Translations under genes and position numbers: made by a program
Assembly (NCBI RefSeq): GCF_003053745.1
Contig: NZ_QAYE01000008.1
Coordinates: 1-64,000 of the forward strand
Source: Sphingomonas faeni
GTDB taxonomy: Bacteria; Pseudomonadota; Alphaproteobacteria; Sphingomonadales; Sphingomonadaceae
Direction: 5' to 3'
Length of the DNA: 64,000 nucleotides
Part shown: positions 42,924-52,522 of the stretch, piece by piece
Numbering within the stretch: the stretch's first letter is position 1
Layout of the letters: each line of letters begins with the position of its first letter
The notes under the pieces: model-generated
What the model was told of the DNA's origin: nothing
What the model saw: the letters and a program-made list of their open reading frames with translations, nothing else
Database searches by the model: none

Positions 42924-42939
42924 ACTAAAAACGGTACCC

Positions 42940-44421
42940 TCAGGCGGTAACGTTCTCGCGCCGCACCGGAGCCCGCACCGGGTTCGAGAACCGCATCGCA
43001 TCATCGATTGAACCGAACTTGAGCGCGAGCACGTCCAGGGCGTAATTCTGGTTCAGCTTCCACGGCTTGCGCTCTCCCTGCGTCGGTAAAGCCGCAGCGG
43101 CGCGCTGCACGTACCCCGATGTGAAATCGAGGAACGACTCGCTCTTCATGGTCGGATCGTCGTTGAACGGCGTTGCCTGCCGCAGGCCGCGCTTCTTCAT
43201 CGTGTTCAACAGACGACACATGTAGATCGCCGTCAGGTCCGCTTTCAGCGTCCACGACGCGTTGGTGTAGCCGAAGGTCGACGACAGGTTCGGTACGCCG
43301 TCGAACATCATGCCCTTGTACTGAAGGCGGCCGGCAAGCTCGACCGGCTTGCCGTCGAGACTAAACGCGACGCCGCTCATCAGTTGCAGTTCGAGCCCCG
43401 TCGCCGTGACGATCACGTCGGCGGGCAGGTCCTTGCCCGAATCGAGGTGGATGCCGTCGGGCGTGATCCGCGCGATCGTGTCGGTGACGATCGAGGCGGT
43501 ACCGGCGTTGATCGCTGTGAACAGGTCGCCGTCCGGCACCAGGCAGACGCGCTGGTCCCACGGGTTGTAGCGCGGCGTGAAATGCGTCGCGACGTCATAG
43601 TCGGGGCCGAGCTGATCGCGGACCATGCCGATCATCCGCTCCTTCACGACCGCGGGCTTCTTGCGGGCCATCCGGTAGAAGAACATCCCCATCAACACGT
43701 TCTTCCACCGCGTGATGCCGTAGGCCGCCTTAGCCGGCAGTTTGCCGCGCAGCCAGTTCGCCACGCCGTCCTCGCCCGGCCTTGCGACGATATAGGTTGG
43801 CGAGCGCTGGAGCATCGTCACGTGGGCCGCGGTCTTCGCCATCGACGGGACGAGCGTCACGGCGGTCGCGCCGCTGCCGATCACGACGACGTTCTTGCCG
43901 CTATAGTCGAGGTCCTCGGGCCAGAATTGCGGGTGGACGATCTGCCCGGCAAAACTGTCCGCCCCCTCGAACTCGGGCGAATAGGCCTTGGCGTAATTGT
44001 AATAGCCCGCGCACATCGAGAGGAAGTTGCAGGTAAGCGTTACCGGGCCATCGGGGCCGGTGGCTTCGACGGTCCAGCGCGCGTCCTCGGTCGACCACGC
44101 CGCGGCCTTGACGTGATGGCCGTAGCGAATCTTCCGATCGATTCCGTACGCTTGCGCCGTCTCCTCGACATAAGCACGGATCGAGGGGCCGTCGGCGATC
44201 GACTTGGCCGCCGTCCAGGGGTGGAAGACGAATCCCAGCGTGTGCATGTCCGAATCGGAGCGGATGCCGGGATAGCGGAACAGGTCCCACGTCCCGCCCA
44301 TCGACTGCCGACCCTCGAGGATCATGTAGCTGCGATCAGGGCAGCGCGTCTGGAGGTGGTAGCCGGTGCCGATCCCGGAAATGCCGGCGCCCACCACGAT
44401 CACGTCGACATGTTCGGTCAT
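42940..44421 (-). CDS. Flavin-containing monooxygenase (Baeyer-Villiger type)
   Basis: A 493-residue FAD/NADPH enzyme. The FAD motif VVGAGISGIGTGYHL is at the N-terminus. The Baeyer-Villiger fingerprint FxGxxxHxxxWP is matched exactly by FAGQIVHPQFWP (~160-171), followed by the NADPH motif VVVIGSGATAVTLVP. GGTWDLFRYPGIRSDSDM is also typical. Such enzymes insert oxygen next to ketones or oxidise heteroatoms; the natural substrate is unknown. The ATG has GAGG 7 nt upstream. The gene is alone, 69 bp downstream of tamB on the same strand. Confidence 0.93.
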   Translation of the reverse strand: MTEHVDVIVVGAGISGIGTGYHLQTRCPDRSYMILEGRQSMGGTWDLFRYPGIRSDSDMHTLGFVFHPWTAAKSIADGPSIRAYVEETAQAYGIDRKIRYGHHVKAAAWSTEDARWTVEATGPDGPVTLTCNFLSMCAGYYNYAKAYSPEFEGADSFAGQIVHPQFWPEDLDYSGKNVVVIGSGATAVTLVPSMAKTAAHVTMLQRSPTYIVARPGEDGVANWLRGKLPAKAAYGITRWKNVLMGMFFYRMARKKPAVVKERMIGMVRDQLGPDYDVATHFTPRYNPWDQRVCLVPDGDLFTAINAGTASIVTDTIARITPDGIHLDSGKDLPADVIVTATGLELQLMSGVAFSLDGKPVELAGRLQYKGMMFDGVPNLSSTFGYTNASWTLKADLTAIYMCRLLNTMKKRGLRQATPFNDDPTMKSESFLDFTSGYVQRAAAALPTQGERKPWKLNQNYALDVLALKFGSIDDAMRFSNPVRAPVRRENVTA

Positions 44422-44490
44422 GCTGCATCCTCGCGCCCCGGCGTTGCGCCGTAGGTTTCATAACCGAACCTATCCTGTTGTGATCTTTAC

Positions 44491-47400
44491 TCAATAGTCC
44501 TTCGTATATTTCACGCTCGCGCTCTGTCCGCCGCTCGATCCCGCGGCCGACAACAGGCTCAGCGCCTTGGTCAGTGCGATCTCGAGCTGCGTCGAGGTGA
44601 AGCCCTTCGCGTCGGTCACGATCTCGACATAAATGTTCTTCGTGATGTACTTGCCCGCAGCAAGGCTCGTGCCACGCCCGGTCGCCTGGTCGGCGCCGAG
44701 CACGCGCAACCGGTCGAAACCGGTCGCCGAGCGCAGCTTGCCGAGCGGGTTCAGACCGCCGCCGCCCGACCCACGCAGCGAGTTCAGCGCGGACGCCAGC
44801 TGGATCGCCTCGGTCGCCGACAGATTGGCCGGGCTCGACCCGAACAACAGGCGGCTGAGCACTTCGTCCTGCGGCAGGACCGGCGTCGACGTGAACGCGA
44901 TCTGCGGCTTCTGGCCGGTCCCGGTGACGTTGATGACGACGGTGATGTCGCTGGTGGTCGTGGTCGCCTGGATATTGATATCCGGGTCGGTCAGCGCGCC
45001 GCCACGGAAGCGGATCTGCCCCTTGTTCACCTCGAACCGCTTGCCCGAGAAGGAATAGGTGCCGCGGACCACGTCCATGCCGCCGGTAACGATCGGCGCG
45101 GCGGACGTGCCGCCGATGTGCATGTCCATCTCCCACTCGGATTCGAGGCCCATGCCCGAGACGAACAGCTGGTTCGGCGCGCGCACCCGGAGGTCGAGCT
45201 TGAACTTGCCGATCGCAGGCACGTCCGAACGATCGGTCGAGACCGGCGTGCGAATGTCGCTCTTGCGACGTACGCCGGTCAGTTCGGGAACCTCGGCCTG
45301 GCCCTGACGGATGATCTGGTAGCGTGCCTCGGGGATCTGGAGATCGCCCTGGATCAGGCCACCATTGCGCCCGTTGGTGAGGTGAACCGTGCCCGTTGTG
45401 GTCGCGCTGATCGCGTCGCTTTTGGCGAGCTGCGCATTGTTCAGCGTCGCGCGGAGATCGATCGGGAAGCCGCTGTCCGCCGCGAACCCGATCGTGCCCT
45501 GTGCCTGCACGGTACCGTCGCCGGCCTTCGCGCTCAACTGCGTCAGTTGCAGGTCGGTGTTCGAGAACCGCCCGGCGATCCGCATCTGCGACAGACGCGT
45601 ACCATAGGTCTCGTTGTCGTAGGTCAGGTTGTCGGCACGGACGACACCGTTGAGCTGGGGTGCGGACAGGCGCCCGGAGAAGTCGGCAGCGACCGCGATC
45701 GGCCCCGACAGTTGCTGGTTCGGGATCGCGGCAAAGCTGAACAGCACCGCGGATGGGCCGTTATAGCGGATCCCGCCCGATAGCGGCGCGGCCATCAGGC
45801 GCGTGCTCCACGAACCGTTGCCGGCTGGCAGCGGTCGCAGGTTCGCGACCATGCGGCCGATCACCGACGTCCCGCGACGCACCAGCGCACGACCGGTCGC
45901 ACCCTCGCCGCCGAGCGTTCCGGCGAACACGATGTCAACGGGATCGGAGACGGCAGCGAGCCCCGAGCGGGTGAAGTTGGTGACCGTCACGCGTGCGTCG
46001 GCGGTCGGCAGTGCGGCAGAATTCGCCTGCGAGAAGTCGAGGCTGCCGGTCGCCTTGCCGCCGATACCGAGGTTCGGGACCAGGGCGGAGAGCGTCGACA
46101 AGTCGAGGCGGTCGAGTCGGACCTGTGCGTTCGTGCCGCGGCCGTAGCTGCCTGCCAAGCGCGCCGAGCCTCCGCCTGCGCCACCGAAGTCGATCCGGGT
46201 CGGCGACAGGCGATACTCGCCCTTCACCGCTTGGATGCGCGCCGGGTTGACGGTGCGGAAGTCAATGCCGTTGGCCTGGCCCTGTGCAGCGACGAGGTAA
46301 TTGTTGGGGCTGAGCTTGGCGTTGACCGCGAGGCGGAACGGGACGCCGTTCGAACCAGTCAGCAGCGCCTGCGCTGTGCCGTTGCCGCCGACATAGTTCA
46401 CCTTTGCGCGTGCCGCCGAGAGGACGATCGCGCCGTAGCGCATGTCCGCGACCTGTGCGTCGGCGACGATCTGTGGCGTCGGCGTCAGCACCGCGGTGGC
46501 GTTGACGATCGCGCGGCCGATGGTGAAGTCGACCATGCCGGGGATCTTGGCGCCGTTGGCGCGCGCTGCGACGTCGGCGCGCTGGTAGCCGCCCTGGTTG
46601 GCGAGGCGGACGTTGCCCGACAGGCCCTGCCCGGCGAACTGGAGTGCGCCCGCGAACGGGCCGGCCGCGGTCTGGACGATGCGGCCGCTGCCGACGATCC
46701 CGGCGAACACCACGCGGCGCACGTCGACCGCGAGTTGCGCGCCCGGCTTTACCAGCACGTCGGCGGTGAACGGCCCGTAATTGGTGCCGCCGCTCGCGGT
46801 GACGGCATAGGCGCCGCCACGGCCGACGATACGCGCGTTGAGATTGACGAGGCCAACGCCAACGCCCGGCCGCGGTGCACGCAGGACGACGACGGGAGCC
46901 GTCGCGCTGCCCGTGACGCGGGCGGACAATGGGCCGTAGGCGGTCGAATACGCATCGGCATTCACCAGCACCGCGCCAGTGGCCGGATCGAACCGGCCCT
47001 CGCCGCGCGTGACTCGGAACTGTGGCGCGTTCATCCGGAGATTGCGGAAGGTGACGATGCCCTCGGGGCTGTAGCCGATGTCCGAACGGACGATCGCGTT
47101 GCCGCCGAGGAAGCTGCGCGCGCCTTCGTTGAAGATCTGCGAGGTCTGCGCGACGACGCGGCCGGTGATCCCGAAGCCGCCCTTCGGCCCCGGTACCAGC
47201 TTGGCGTCGGTCGTCAGGTTGACGATGCCGATCCCGTCGACGCGGTAGTTGTTAATCCGCCCCTTGAGCGCGCCGGTGTAGCGCCCGGTCGCCATGTTCG
47301 CGACGACCACCGCGGTCGCATCGATCTTGTCCGAGCGGATCTTGAGGTTGTCGGACAGGACGTTGACGCCCGAGATCGCGAAGTCGCCGTCGATCGCGAC

Positions 47401-48723
47401 GTTAGTCGCGAGACCGCCGACCGCCGCGTTCAGGCCCGTCACGCGACGTGCGCGCGCCTTGACTGGCACCAGGATGCGGTCGGAGTTCACGCGCGCGAGA
47501 CCCTCGGCGTAGAGGTTCTCGACGCCCATGTCGCCGAACGCGATCGTGGCGGCGCGGACCTTGTAGTCGACCGTCGGCGTCGCGAATGCACCGTCGAGGA
47601 CGACGCGTGCCGTGACATCACGACCGCGCAGGTTCGGCAGGATTGCGCCCGGCGTCAGCAGCTTCGCGTTCACCGCGAAATTGCCGAAGCGGCTGTTCGC
47701 GAGATCGATCAGGCCACCGGCGTCGACCGCGAGCGCGTCCGACTTCAGCGTCATCCGCGTGTCGGCCTTGCGGTCGTTGAGCGTGGTATCGATCGCCACG
47801 TCGAGCTGTGGCGACGTCAGGCGCTCGACCGGACCTTCGAGATACAGGCCGGGACGCGTCGAACCACGTACTTCGATGTGGCCGTTCTTCGCGGTAAGCC
47901 CGAGGTTGGCGAGTTGCCCGCCGCCAAGCGTCGCGACCGCGCGACCCTGCCACGAGGCCCAGCTGCCGCGACCATCGACGGTCGCGGTCAACGGCGCCTT
48001 GAACGACCCCATCGTCGAGACGACGCCGCCGACCGGTGCAGTCAGCTTCAAATTGACGTCGAGCTTGTTCTGTTCGGGCACCGCGTCGAGCTTGAGCACG
48101 AGGCGGTCGCCACCGGCGATGCCCGGGCCGGTCAGCGCGGTCGCGTTGGTGGTCAGCTGCGCGCGCTTGTCGGCGATGTGGACCGCACCGTCGATCTTGA
48201 CGATGTGCGTCTGGCCGGTGACCGGCTTGGCGATCAGGAAGCGATCGATCACCAAGCGGTTCACGTCGATGTCGAGATCGGGAAGTAGCGGCGCGTTGGG
48301 ATCGGTCGGCGTCGCTTTGAGCACCGGGCGGCGCTGCAGCGTGACCAGCGGCGTGGTCAGCGAGCGTACATCGACATGGTTCTTGGCGAACGCGAACGGG
48401 CGCCAGTCGACGGCGAGCTTCGGGCTGGTCAGGAACACACCCTTGGGATCGGACACGCGCACGTCGCTGAGCGTCATCGCGCCGTAGATCGAGCCGTCGA
48501 TCCGGCCGACCTTGATGTTGAGGCCGGACGCAGTGGTGTAGCCGCCGATCTGGTCGGCCACGAGACGCCGACCCGGATCGGTGTTGATCCCGAACAGCAC
48601 GATCAGGACGAGCGCGACCAGACCGACGACCAGGATCGCGAGCCATTTCAGGGTGCGCTGCCACAATGGGCGCCGCTCTACGATAACGGTCTGCTCGACC
48701 TCAGGAACGCCGTTTTCGGCCAT
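44491..48723 (-). CDS. tamB: Translocation and assembly module inner-membrane component TamB
   Basis: A 1410-residue AsmA-like/TamB protein. One N-terminal membrane anchor (WLAILVVGLVALVLIVLFGI) is followed by a very long repetitive beta-strand region thought to form a hydrophobic groove spanning the periplasm, and the C-terminal DUF490 domain (about 1050-1410) ending SVKYTKDY. TamB works with TamA in outer-membrane protein insertion and, in recent models, phospholipid transport to the outer membrane. Its ATG overlaps the tamA stop (TGATG), so both are made from one operon. The length is normal for alphaproteobacteria. Confidence 0.95.
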   Translation of the reverse strand: MAENGVPEVEQTVIVERRPLWQRTLKWLAILVVGLVALVLIVLFGINTDPGRRLVADQIGGYTTASGLNIKVGRIDGSIYGAMTLSDVRVSDPKGVFLTSPKLAVDWRPFAFAKNHVDVRSLTTPLVTLQRRPVLKATPTDPNAPLLPDLDIDVNRLVIDRFLIAKPVTGQTHIVKIDGAVHIADKRAQLTTNATALTGPGIAGGDRLVLKLDAVPEQNKLDVNLKLTAPVGGVVSTMGSFKAPLTATVDGRGSWASWQGRAVATLGGGQLANLGLTAKNGHIEVRGSTRPGLYLEGPVERLTSPQLDVAIDTTLNDRKADTRMTLKSDALAVDAGGLIDLANSRFGNFAVNAKLLTPGAILPNLRGRDVTARVVLDGAFATPTVDYKVRAATIAFGDMGVENLYAEGLARVNSDRILVPVKARARRVTGLNAAVGGLATNVAIDGDFAISGVNVLSDNLKIRSDKIDATAVVVANMATGRYTGALKGRINNYRVDGIGIVNLTTDAKLVPGPKGGFGITGRVVAQTSQIFNEGARSFLGGNAIVRSDIGYSPEGIVTFRNLRMNAPQFRVTRGEGRFDPATGAVLVNADAYSTAYGPLSARVTGSATAPVVVLRAPRPGVGVGLVNLNARIVGRGGAYAVTASGGTNYGPFTADVLVKPGAQLAVDVRRVVFAGIVGSGRIVQTAAGPFAGALQFAGQGLSGNVRLANQGGYQRADVAARANGAKIPGMVDFTIGRAIVNATAVLTPTPQIVADAQVADMRYGAIVLSAARAKVNYVGGNGTAQALLTGSNGVPFRLAVNAKLSPNNYLVAAQGQANGIDFRTVNPARIQAVKGEYRLSPTRIDFGGAGGGSARLAGSYGRGTNAQVRLDRLDLSTLSALVPNLGIGGKATGSLDFSQANSAALPTADARVTVTNFTRSGLAAVSDPVDIVFAGTLGGEGATGRALVRRGTSVIGRMVANLRPLPAGNGSWSTRLMAAPLSGGIRYNGPSAVLFSFAAIPNQQLSGPIAVAADFSGRLSAPQLNGVVRADNLTYDNETYGTRLSQMRIAGRFSNTDLQLTQLSAKAGDGTVQAQGTIGFAADSGFPIDLRATLNNAQLAKSDAISATTTGTVHLTNGRNGGLIQGDLQIPEARYQIIRQGQAEVPELTGVRRKSDIRTPVSTDRSDVPAIGKFKLDLRVRAPNQLFVSGMGLESEWEMDMHIGGTSAAPIVTGGMDVVRGTYSFSGKRFEVNKGQIRFRGGALTDPDINIQATTTTSDITVVINVTGTGQKPQIAFTSTPVLPQDEVLSRLLFGSSPANLSATEAIQLASALNSLRGSGGGGLNPLGKLRSATGFDRLRVLGADQATGRGTSLAAGKYITKNIYVEIVTDAKGFTSTQLEIALTKALSLLSAAGSSGGQSASVKYTKDY

Positions 48724-50921
48724 CAGAATGCCTGCCCGATCGAGATGTAGAGGGCGATCTTGCCGTCGCCCTCGCGTGGGTTCAGCGGCGTCGCGACATC
48801 GAAACGCATCGGGCCGAAGCTGGTATAGAATCGCCCGCCGATACCCGCGCCGTAGCGCAGGGACGACAGGTTCGGCGTGCTGCTCTCATAGCTGTTGCCG
48901 GCGTCGATGAACGGCACGATGCCGAAATCGCCGAACCGGTAGCGGGCCTCGAGCGCGAATTCGTTGAGCGAGCGCCCGCCGACCGGATCGCCGTTGGGAT
49001 CGAACGGCCCGAGCCGCTGATACCCGTAGCCGCGCACCGATCCGCCGCCGCCGCCATAATAGCGCCGCGATGGCGCAAGGTCGTCGCGCGAGACGCCCTG
49101 GATCGAACCGGCCTTGGCGCGCCCGGCGATGACGATGCTGCTGGAGACGGGGTAGTAGAACGTCCCCTCGATCATCGTGCGGACGTACGGCTTGACCGAC
49201 CCCTGCACCGAGGTCTCGGGGCTGAGGTTCAGCGTCAGACGGTAGCCCTTGGTCGGGTTGAGCAGGCTGTCGGAACGATCGAACCGCACCTGGCCCGGCA
49301 GCGCGACGATGCCGTAGGTGCGTCGGACGTTCTCGCCGCGCCCGAAATCGTAAACGCTCTCGTTCGTCCCGACGAGCTCGCCACCATAATAATAGGTCAG
49401 CGGCTTCTGCCAGATCGGCGTCGAATCGTAGCTCCAGCGAACGCCAACGCTGGTCGTGAACGCGTCATAAGCGTCGTAATTCGAATGGTTCGCGCCCGCG
49501 GTCAGGCTGAACGTGCGATCGCGGCGGCCTGCGTTGGCGCGGCGGAACGTGCCGGATACACCCTGCTCCTGCGTACCGGCGATCACCGATCCGATCAGCG
49601 CGCCCTCGTACGGGAACAGGTTGCGGTGCTGCCACGTGCCTTCCGCGCGGAAGCCCTGCCCGGTCGAGAACCCGACATTGCCGCCGAGCGAGCGCGGCTT
49701 GCCCTCGCTCTGGCGGACCAGCAGGTCGACCTGCTCGGTGCCGTCGGGATTGATCGTCCCGGTACGGACCGGCTCGACCGACACCGTCGAGAACAGCGAC
49801 GTCGCGACCAGCGCATCGCGCAGATCGTCGGTCATCCGGTTGTCGTAGAGTTCGCCCGACTTGAAGCGCGGGAACAGGTTCAGATGCTCCAGGTTGAAGA
49901 CCGGATCGCCCTCGGTGCGAAGCTGCCCGAACGACGACCGCGGACCGGTATCGACGGGCAGCGTGTACGCGCCGGTCGGGGTCTGGTCGTCGAGCAGGAT
50001 GTCGCGCTCGCCGACCTTGACGAACGGATAGCCCTGCTGCGGCAGCGTCAGGCTGACATTCGCCTCCGAACCCTGGATGCGCGCGGCCTCGATCGGATCG
50101 CCGACCTTGAGCGGCAATTGCGTGCGGACGAGGTCGGGGGGCGTCGTCGCGTCCGCCTTCACGGTGATCGACGACAGCGAATAGAGCCGGCCGGGTTGCG
50201 CGCTGACGGTCGCCTTCAGCCGCGCGGGCTTGGACTTGTCGGCGTCGGGGATCGTCTCGATCGTGGAGATCGCGGTCGCATCGTAATAGCCGAGCGACTT
50301 CAACAGCCGCACCGCGAGCGCCTCGTCCTCGCGCGCACGCGCTGCGACCTGCGTAGCGTTCGCCGCCTTGCCCTTGCCCTCGGCGAGCGCGGACAGCGCC
50401 TTGTATTCGCCTTCGAGCCCGTCGCCCGCCTTGTCGAGACCCTTGGTCGCGGTCTCGTAGCGGATCTCCGGCGCGTCCTTGTCCTTGATGTCCGCCGCGG
50501 TCTGGAGCGGGGTCGTGTCGAAGCTCGACAGCGGCGTCAGCGGCTGCGCGAGTTGCGGATCGCTCGGGCCGGTCGGCGGCAGGACGTCGCCCGCCAGCGT
50601 GGTCGCGGGGGCCGTTGCCGTGGCTGGCGTCGCAGGTGTCTGAGTAGATGGAGCAGGCAGCGGCGCCATCGCTTCCAATGGCGCATTCAGGTCACCGCTC
50701 AACGGCGGCAGGGCGCTGTCGAACTCGGCATCCGGCACGATAGGCGCGTCGGAACGCGGGTCGTTCGACTGCGGCTGATCGCTTGGCTTGGGCGCATCGG
50801 GGCCCTTGGCCGGGGCGGTGCCCGGCTTCACCAACTGCGCGGAACCGACGCCCGCGAATCCCGTTGTCGACGCTACCAACGCCAGAGCGAGCCAATGATG
50901 CCGGCTGTTAGAAGCTGTCAC
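48723..50921 (-). CDS. tamA: BamA/TamA family outer-membrane assembly factor
   Basis: A 732-residue Omp85 protein. The GTG at 50921 follows GGGG with a 5-nt gap and gives a signal peptide ending near GVGSA/QL. A Pro/Ala/Thr-rich linker (~30-125) precedes POTRA domains (~150-390) and the C-terminal barrel with GGGGSVRGYGYQRLGP (the VRGY/F signature of Omp85 loop 6). The final residues are YISIGQAF, with the aromatic C-terminus of outer-membrane proteins. Direct coupling to tamB identifies it as TamA rather than BamA. The long disordered linker before the POTRA region is unusual relative to E. coli TamA. Confidence 0.92.
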   Translation of the reverse strand: MTASNSRHHWLALALVASTTGFAGVGSAQLVKPGTAPAKGPDAPKPSDQPQSNDPRSDAPIVPDAEFDSALPPLSGDLNAPLEAMAPLPAPSTQTPATPATATAPATTLAGDVLPPTGPSDPQLAQPLTPLSSFDTTPLQTAADIKDKDAPEIRYETATKGLDKAGDGLEGEYKALSALAEGKGKAANATQVAARAREDEALAVRLLKSLGYYDATAISTIETIPDADKSKPARLKATVSAQPGRLYSLSSITVKADATTPPDLVRTQLPLKVGDPIEAARIQGSEANVSLTLPQQGYPFVKVGERDILLDDQTPTGAYTLPVDTGPRSSFGQLRTEGDPVFNLEHLNLFPRFKSGELYDNRMTDDLRDALVATSLFSTVSVEPVRTGTINPDGTEQVDLLVRQSEGKPRSLGGNVGFSTGQGFRAEGTWQHRNLFPYEGALIGSVIAGTQEQGVSGTFRRANAGRRDRTFSLTAGANHSNYDAYDAFTTSVGVRWSYDSTPIWQKPLTYYYGGELVGTNESVYDFGRGENVRRTYGIVALPGQVRFDRSDSLLNPTKGYRLTLNLSPETSVQGSVKPYVRTMIEGTFYYPVSSSIVIAGRAKAGSIQGVSRDDLAPSRRYYGGGGGSVRGYGYQRLGPFDPNGDPVGGRSLNEFALEARYRFGDFGIVPFIDAGNSYESSTPNLSSLRYGAGIGGRFYTSFGPMRFDVATPLNPREGDGKIALYISIGQAF

Positions 50922-51015
50922 ACGATCCCCTTTACAGGCAGCGATCGTGCTCGATTCACCCCCATCTTCGTCCACGTAACGCACATAGGACGGCTTGGTT
51001 TCACAAAAATTAACC

Positions 51016-51450
51016 TCAGACACAGCCGATTAGGCCACCGACCGGCATGACGACAGTATCCCGTCCGGGGCGGTCGATCCGTAGCGTCGCGGACGTCACG
51101 GTCGCGCCCGCCGAGATGTCGGCGCGCACCGCGACGGCCATGTCGAGCGTCGCGGTCACGTCGCCGCCGCGATATTGCGTGACGCCGCCAAAGCCGAAGC
51201 CGATCGCGGGCGACTGGGTCGTCATCGCATAGTCATTGGTCTTGCCGTCGATCGCGAGACGGATCTGCGCGGGGTCGGCGGTCGCCATCGCGACGAGTTG
51301 GCGGCCGGCATCCATGCTCCAGAGATACGCGGCGCACCCCTTGGCGGGGAGCTTCTGCTGGCCGATCGCACCGAGGGGACCCGGACCTGAATTGGCAGCT
51401 GGCGCAAGCGTCGCGGCTTGCAGCGCGAGCATAAGAGCGAGCGATATCAT
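51016..51450 (-). CDS. Secreted hypothetical protein linked to prepilin peptidase
   Basis: A 144-residue protein with an N-terminal signal (MISLALMLALQAATLAPA) and a mature beta-rich domain (CAAYLWSMDAGRQLVAMATA; ends VMPVGGLIGCV). Two Cys (CAAY and the terminal GCV) could form a disulfide. No family recognised. Its ATG overlaps the stop of the prepilin peptidase gene (ATGA), so it is coupled to it and may have a role in type II secretion or pilus biogenesis (inference only). About 95 bp separate it from tamA downstream. Confidence 0.75.
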   Translation of the reverse strand: MISLALMLALQAATLAPAANSGPGPLGAIGQQKLPAKGCAAYLWSMDAGRQLVAMATADPAQIRLAIDGKTNDYAMTTQSPAIGFGFGGVTQYRGGDVTATLDMAVAVRADISAGATVTSATLRIDRPGRDTVVMPVGGLIGCV

Positions 51451-52202
51451 GGCGTCACGCCTATCATGAACAGCCACGCGGGATAAGCCGCGATCGCCAG
51501 CAACGCGCCGAATGGAAGCGCCGTGTCCGCCGCCATGCTCCTCCCCTTGAGGTGCGCGGCCAGCACGACGCCGAGTCCGATCATGCTCGCGATCAGCAGG
51601 ACGGCGGGCAACATCTGCCACCCGAGCCACAGCCCGATCGCACCGAACAGCTTGGGATCGCCACCGCCCATGCCGTCGCGGCCGCGTATGCGTCGATAGC
51701 CGAACGCGACCAGCCACAGCGTGCCGAACCCGGCGAGCCCGCCGATCAGTCGCTCCTGAAGCGGCGGGTCGATACCGAGCACGGCGCCGACGAGCCCGGT
51801 CGCGGCGAGAAGCATCGTCAGCCGATCGGGCAGCCAGAACGCGACGAGGTCTAGGCTTGCCAACGCCAGCAACAGCCATCCGAAAACCGCGCCTGCTATG
51901 CCGACCGTCCCCGGTACGACGATCCCCGCTGCCAAGCCGATCGCCAACCCCGCCAACTCGATCCGCCAATGCACCGGACTGATCGCGACGGCGCACCCTT
52001 TGCACCGGCCGCGCAGGACGAGCGCGCTCAGCAGCGGTACCAGCTCGACCGCGCGGAGAGTCCGCCCGCAGCCATCGCACGCCGATCGCCCCTGCATCAC
52101 CGATCGCCCGTAGGGCCAGCGCGTCACCAACGCCGCGACGAAGCTGCCGATGATTGCGCCGAGCACCCCCAGCAACACCGCCCAGAACGCAGCCTCAGAC
52201 AC
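51447..52202 (-). CDS. Prepilin peptidase (A24 family)
   Basis: A 251-residue integral membrane aspartic protease that cleaves and often methylates prepilins or pseudopilins. The cytosolic zinc-binding loop has both CxxC pairs (CDGC and CKGC). The catalytic Asp residues lie in FWLPDRLTM and in the GxGD-type motif GGGDPKLFGAIG. About seven membrane helices are seen. Start is GTG, overlapping the preceding small membrane gene by 8 nt. No pilin or Gsp genes are within the window. Confidence 0.93.
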   Translation of the reverse strand: MSEAAFWAVLLGVLGAIIGSFVAALVTRWPYGRSVMQGRSACDGCGRTLRAVELVPLLSALVLRGRCKGCAVAISPVHWRIELAGLAIGLAAGIVVPGTVGIAGAVFGWLLLALASLDLVAFWLPDRLTMLLAATGLVGAVLGIDPPLQERLIGGLAGFGTLWLVAFGYRRIRGRDGMGGGDPKLFGAIGLWLGWQMLPAVLLIASMIGLGVVLAAHLKGRSMAADTALPFGALLAIAAYPAWLFMIGVTP

Positions 52203-52446
52203 CCGTTTTCCGCACGAGGTAGCGATACACGCCGAGGAGGTTGATCCCGAACAACACGATGTTCTGCGTGCCCAGCGCCCAGTCTCCGGTCAAGGCCGCA
52301 CCGCTCAGCCACGCAATCGACGAGCCGACGAACAGCACGAACCCCCACCCCGTCACGCGTCGCCCGAAGTCGAGCGACACCATGAAGGCGGCGATCACGC
52401 CTGACGCGGCGGCACACCATTTGAGCGTCGTGATGAGTGTTTCCAT
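52195..52446 (-). CDS. Small membrane protein, PnuC-C-terminus-like
   Basis: An 83-residue protein with about three membrane segments. The ending QNIVLFGINLLGVYRYLV resembles the last helices of PnuC-type transporters, but the length is only a third of one. It is an unassigned small inner-membrane protein. The ATG giving METLITTLKW is chosen; longer readings overlap the divergent thiolase gene. Probably cotranscribed with the prepilin peptidase. Confidence 0.75.
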   Translation of the reverse strand: METLITTLKWCAAASGVIAAFMVSLDFGRRVTGWGFVLFVGSSIAWLSGAALTGDWALGTQNIVLFGINLLGVYRYLVRKTGV

Positions 52447-52522
52447 GCCGACGGGTCTAGGCGCATCCCGCCCTGCTTTGTATTGCCGCATATCAACCCC
52501 AGATACGGGGGCAGAAGAATAT

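Larger units (their letters stand above)
42495..42939. other. 445-bp intergenic region, AT-rich then strongly structured
   Basis: The first ~115 bp is AT-rich and probably contains the EAL gene promoter and a rightward promoter (TTGTTT, 17 nt, TATTCG at about 42588-42616). Next come a hairpin, a 17-codon ORF, a long stem and further hairpins. No longer protein frame is convincing. Confidence 0.6.

Noticed and set aside
42780..42939. A 6S RNA, SRP RNA or known riboswitch
   Set aside because: I could not match the central bulge of 6S RNA, the SRP GGAA/GCAG core, or cobalamin, SAM or guanidine riboswitch core sequences.
46231..48288. A 685-codon open frame on the plus strand inside tamB
   Set aside because: It is rich in Arg, Asp and His with no domain pattern and mirrors the strong coding signal of tamB; GC-rich DNA produces such antisense frames. 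The same holds for 2907-4559, 49485-51050, 57159-58685 and 39262-41073.
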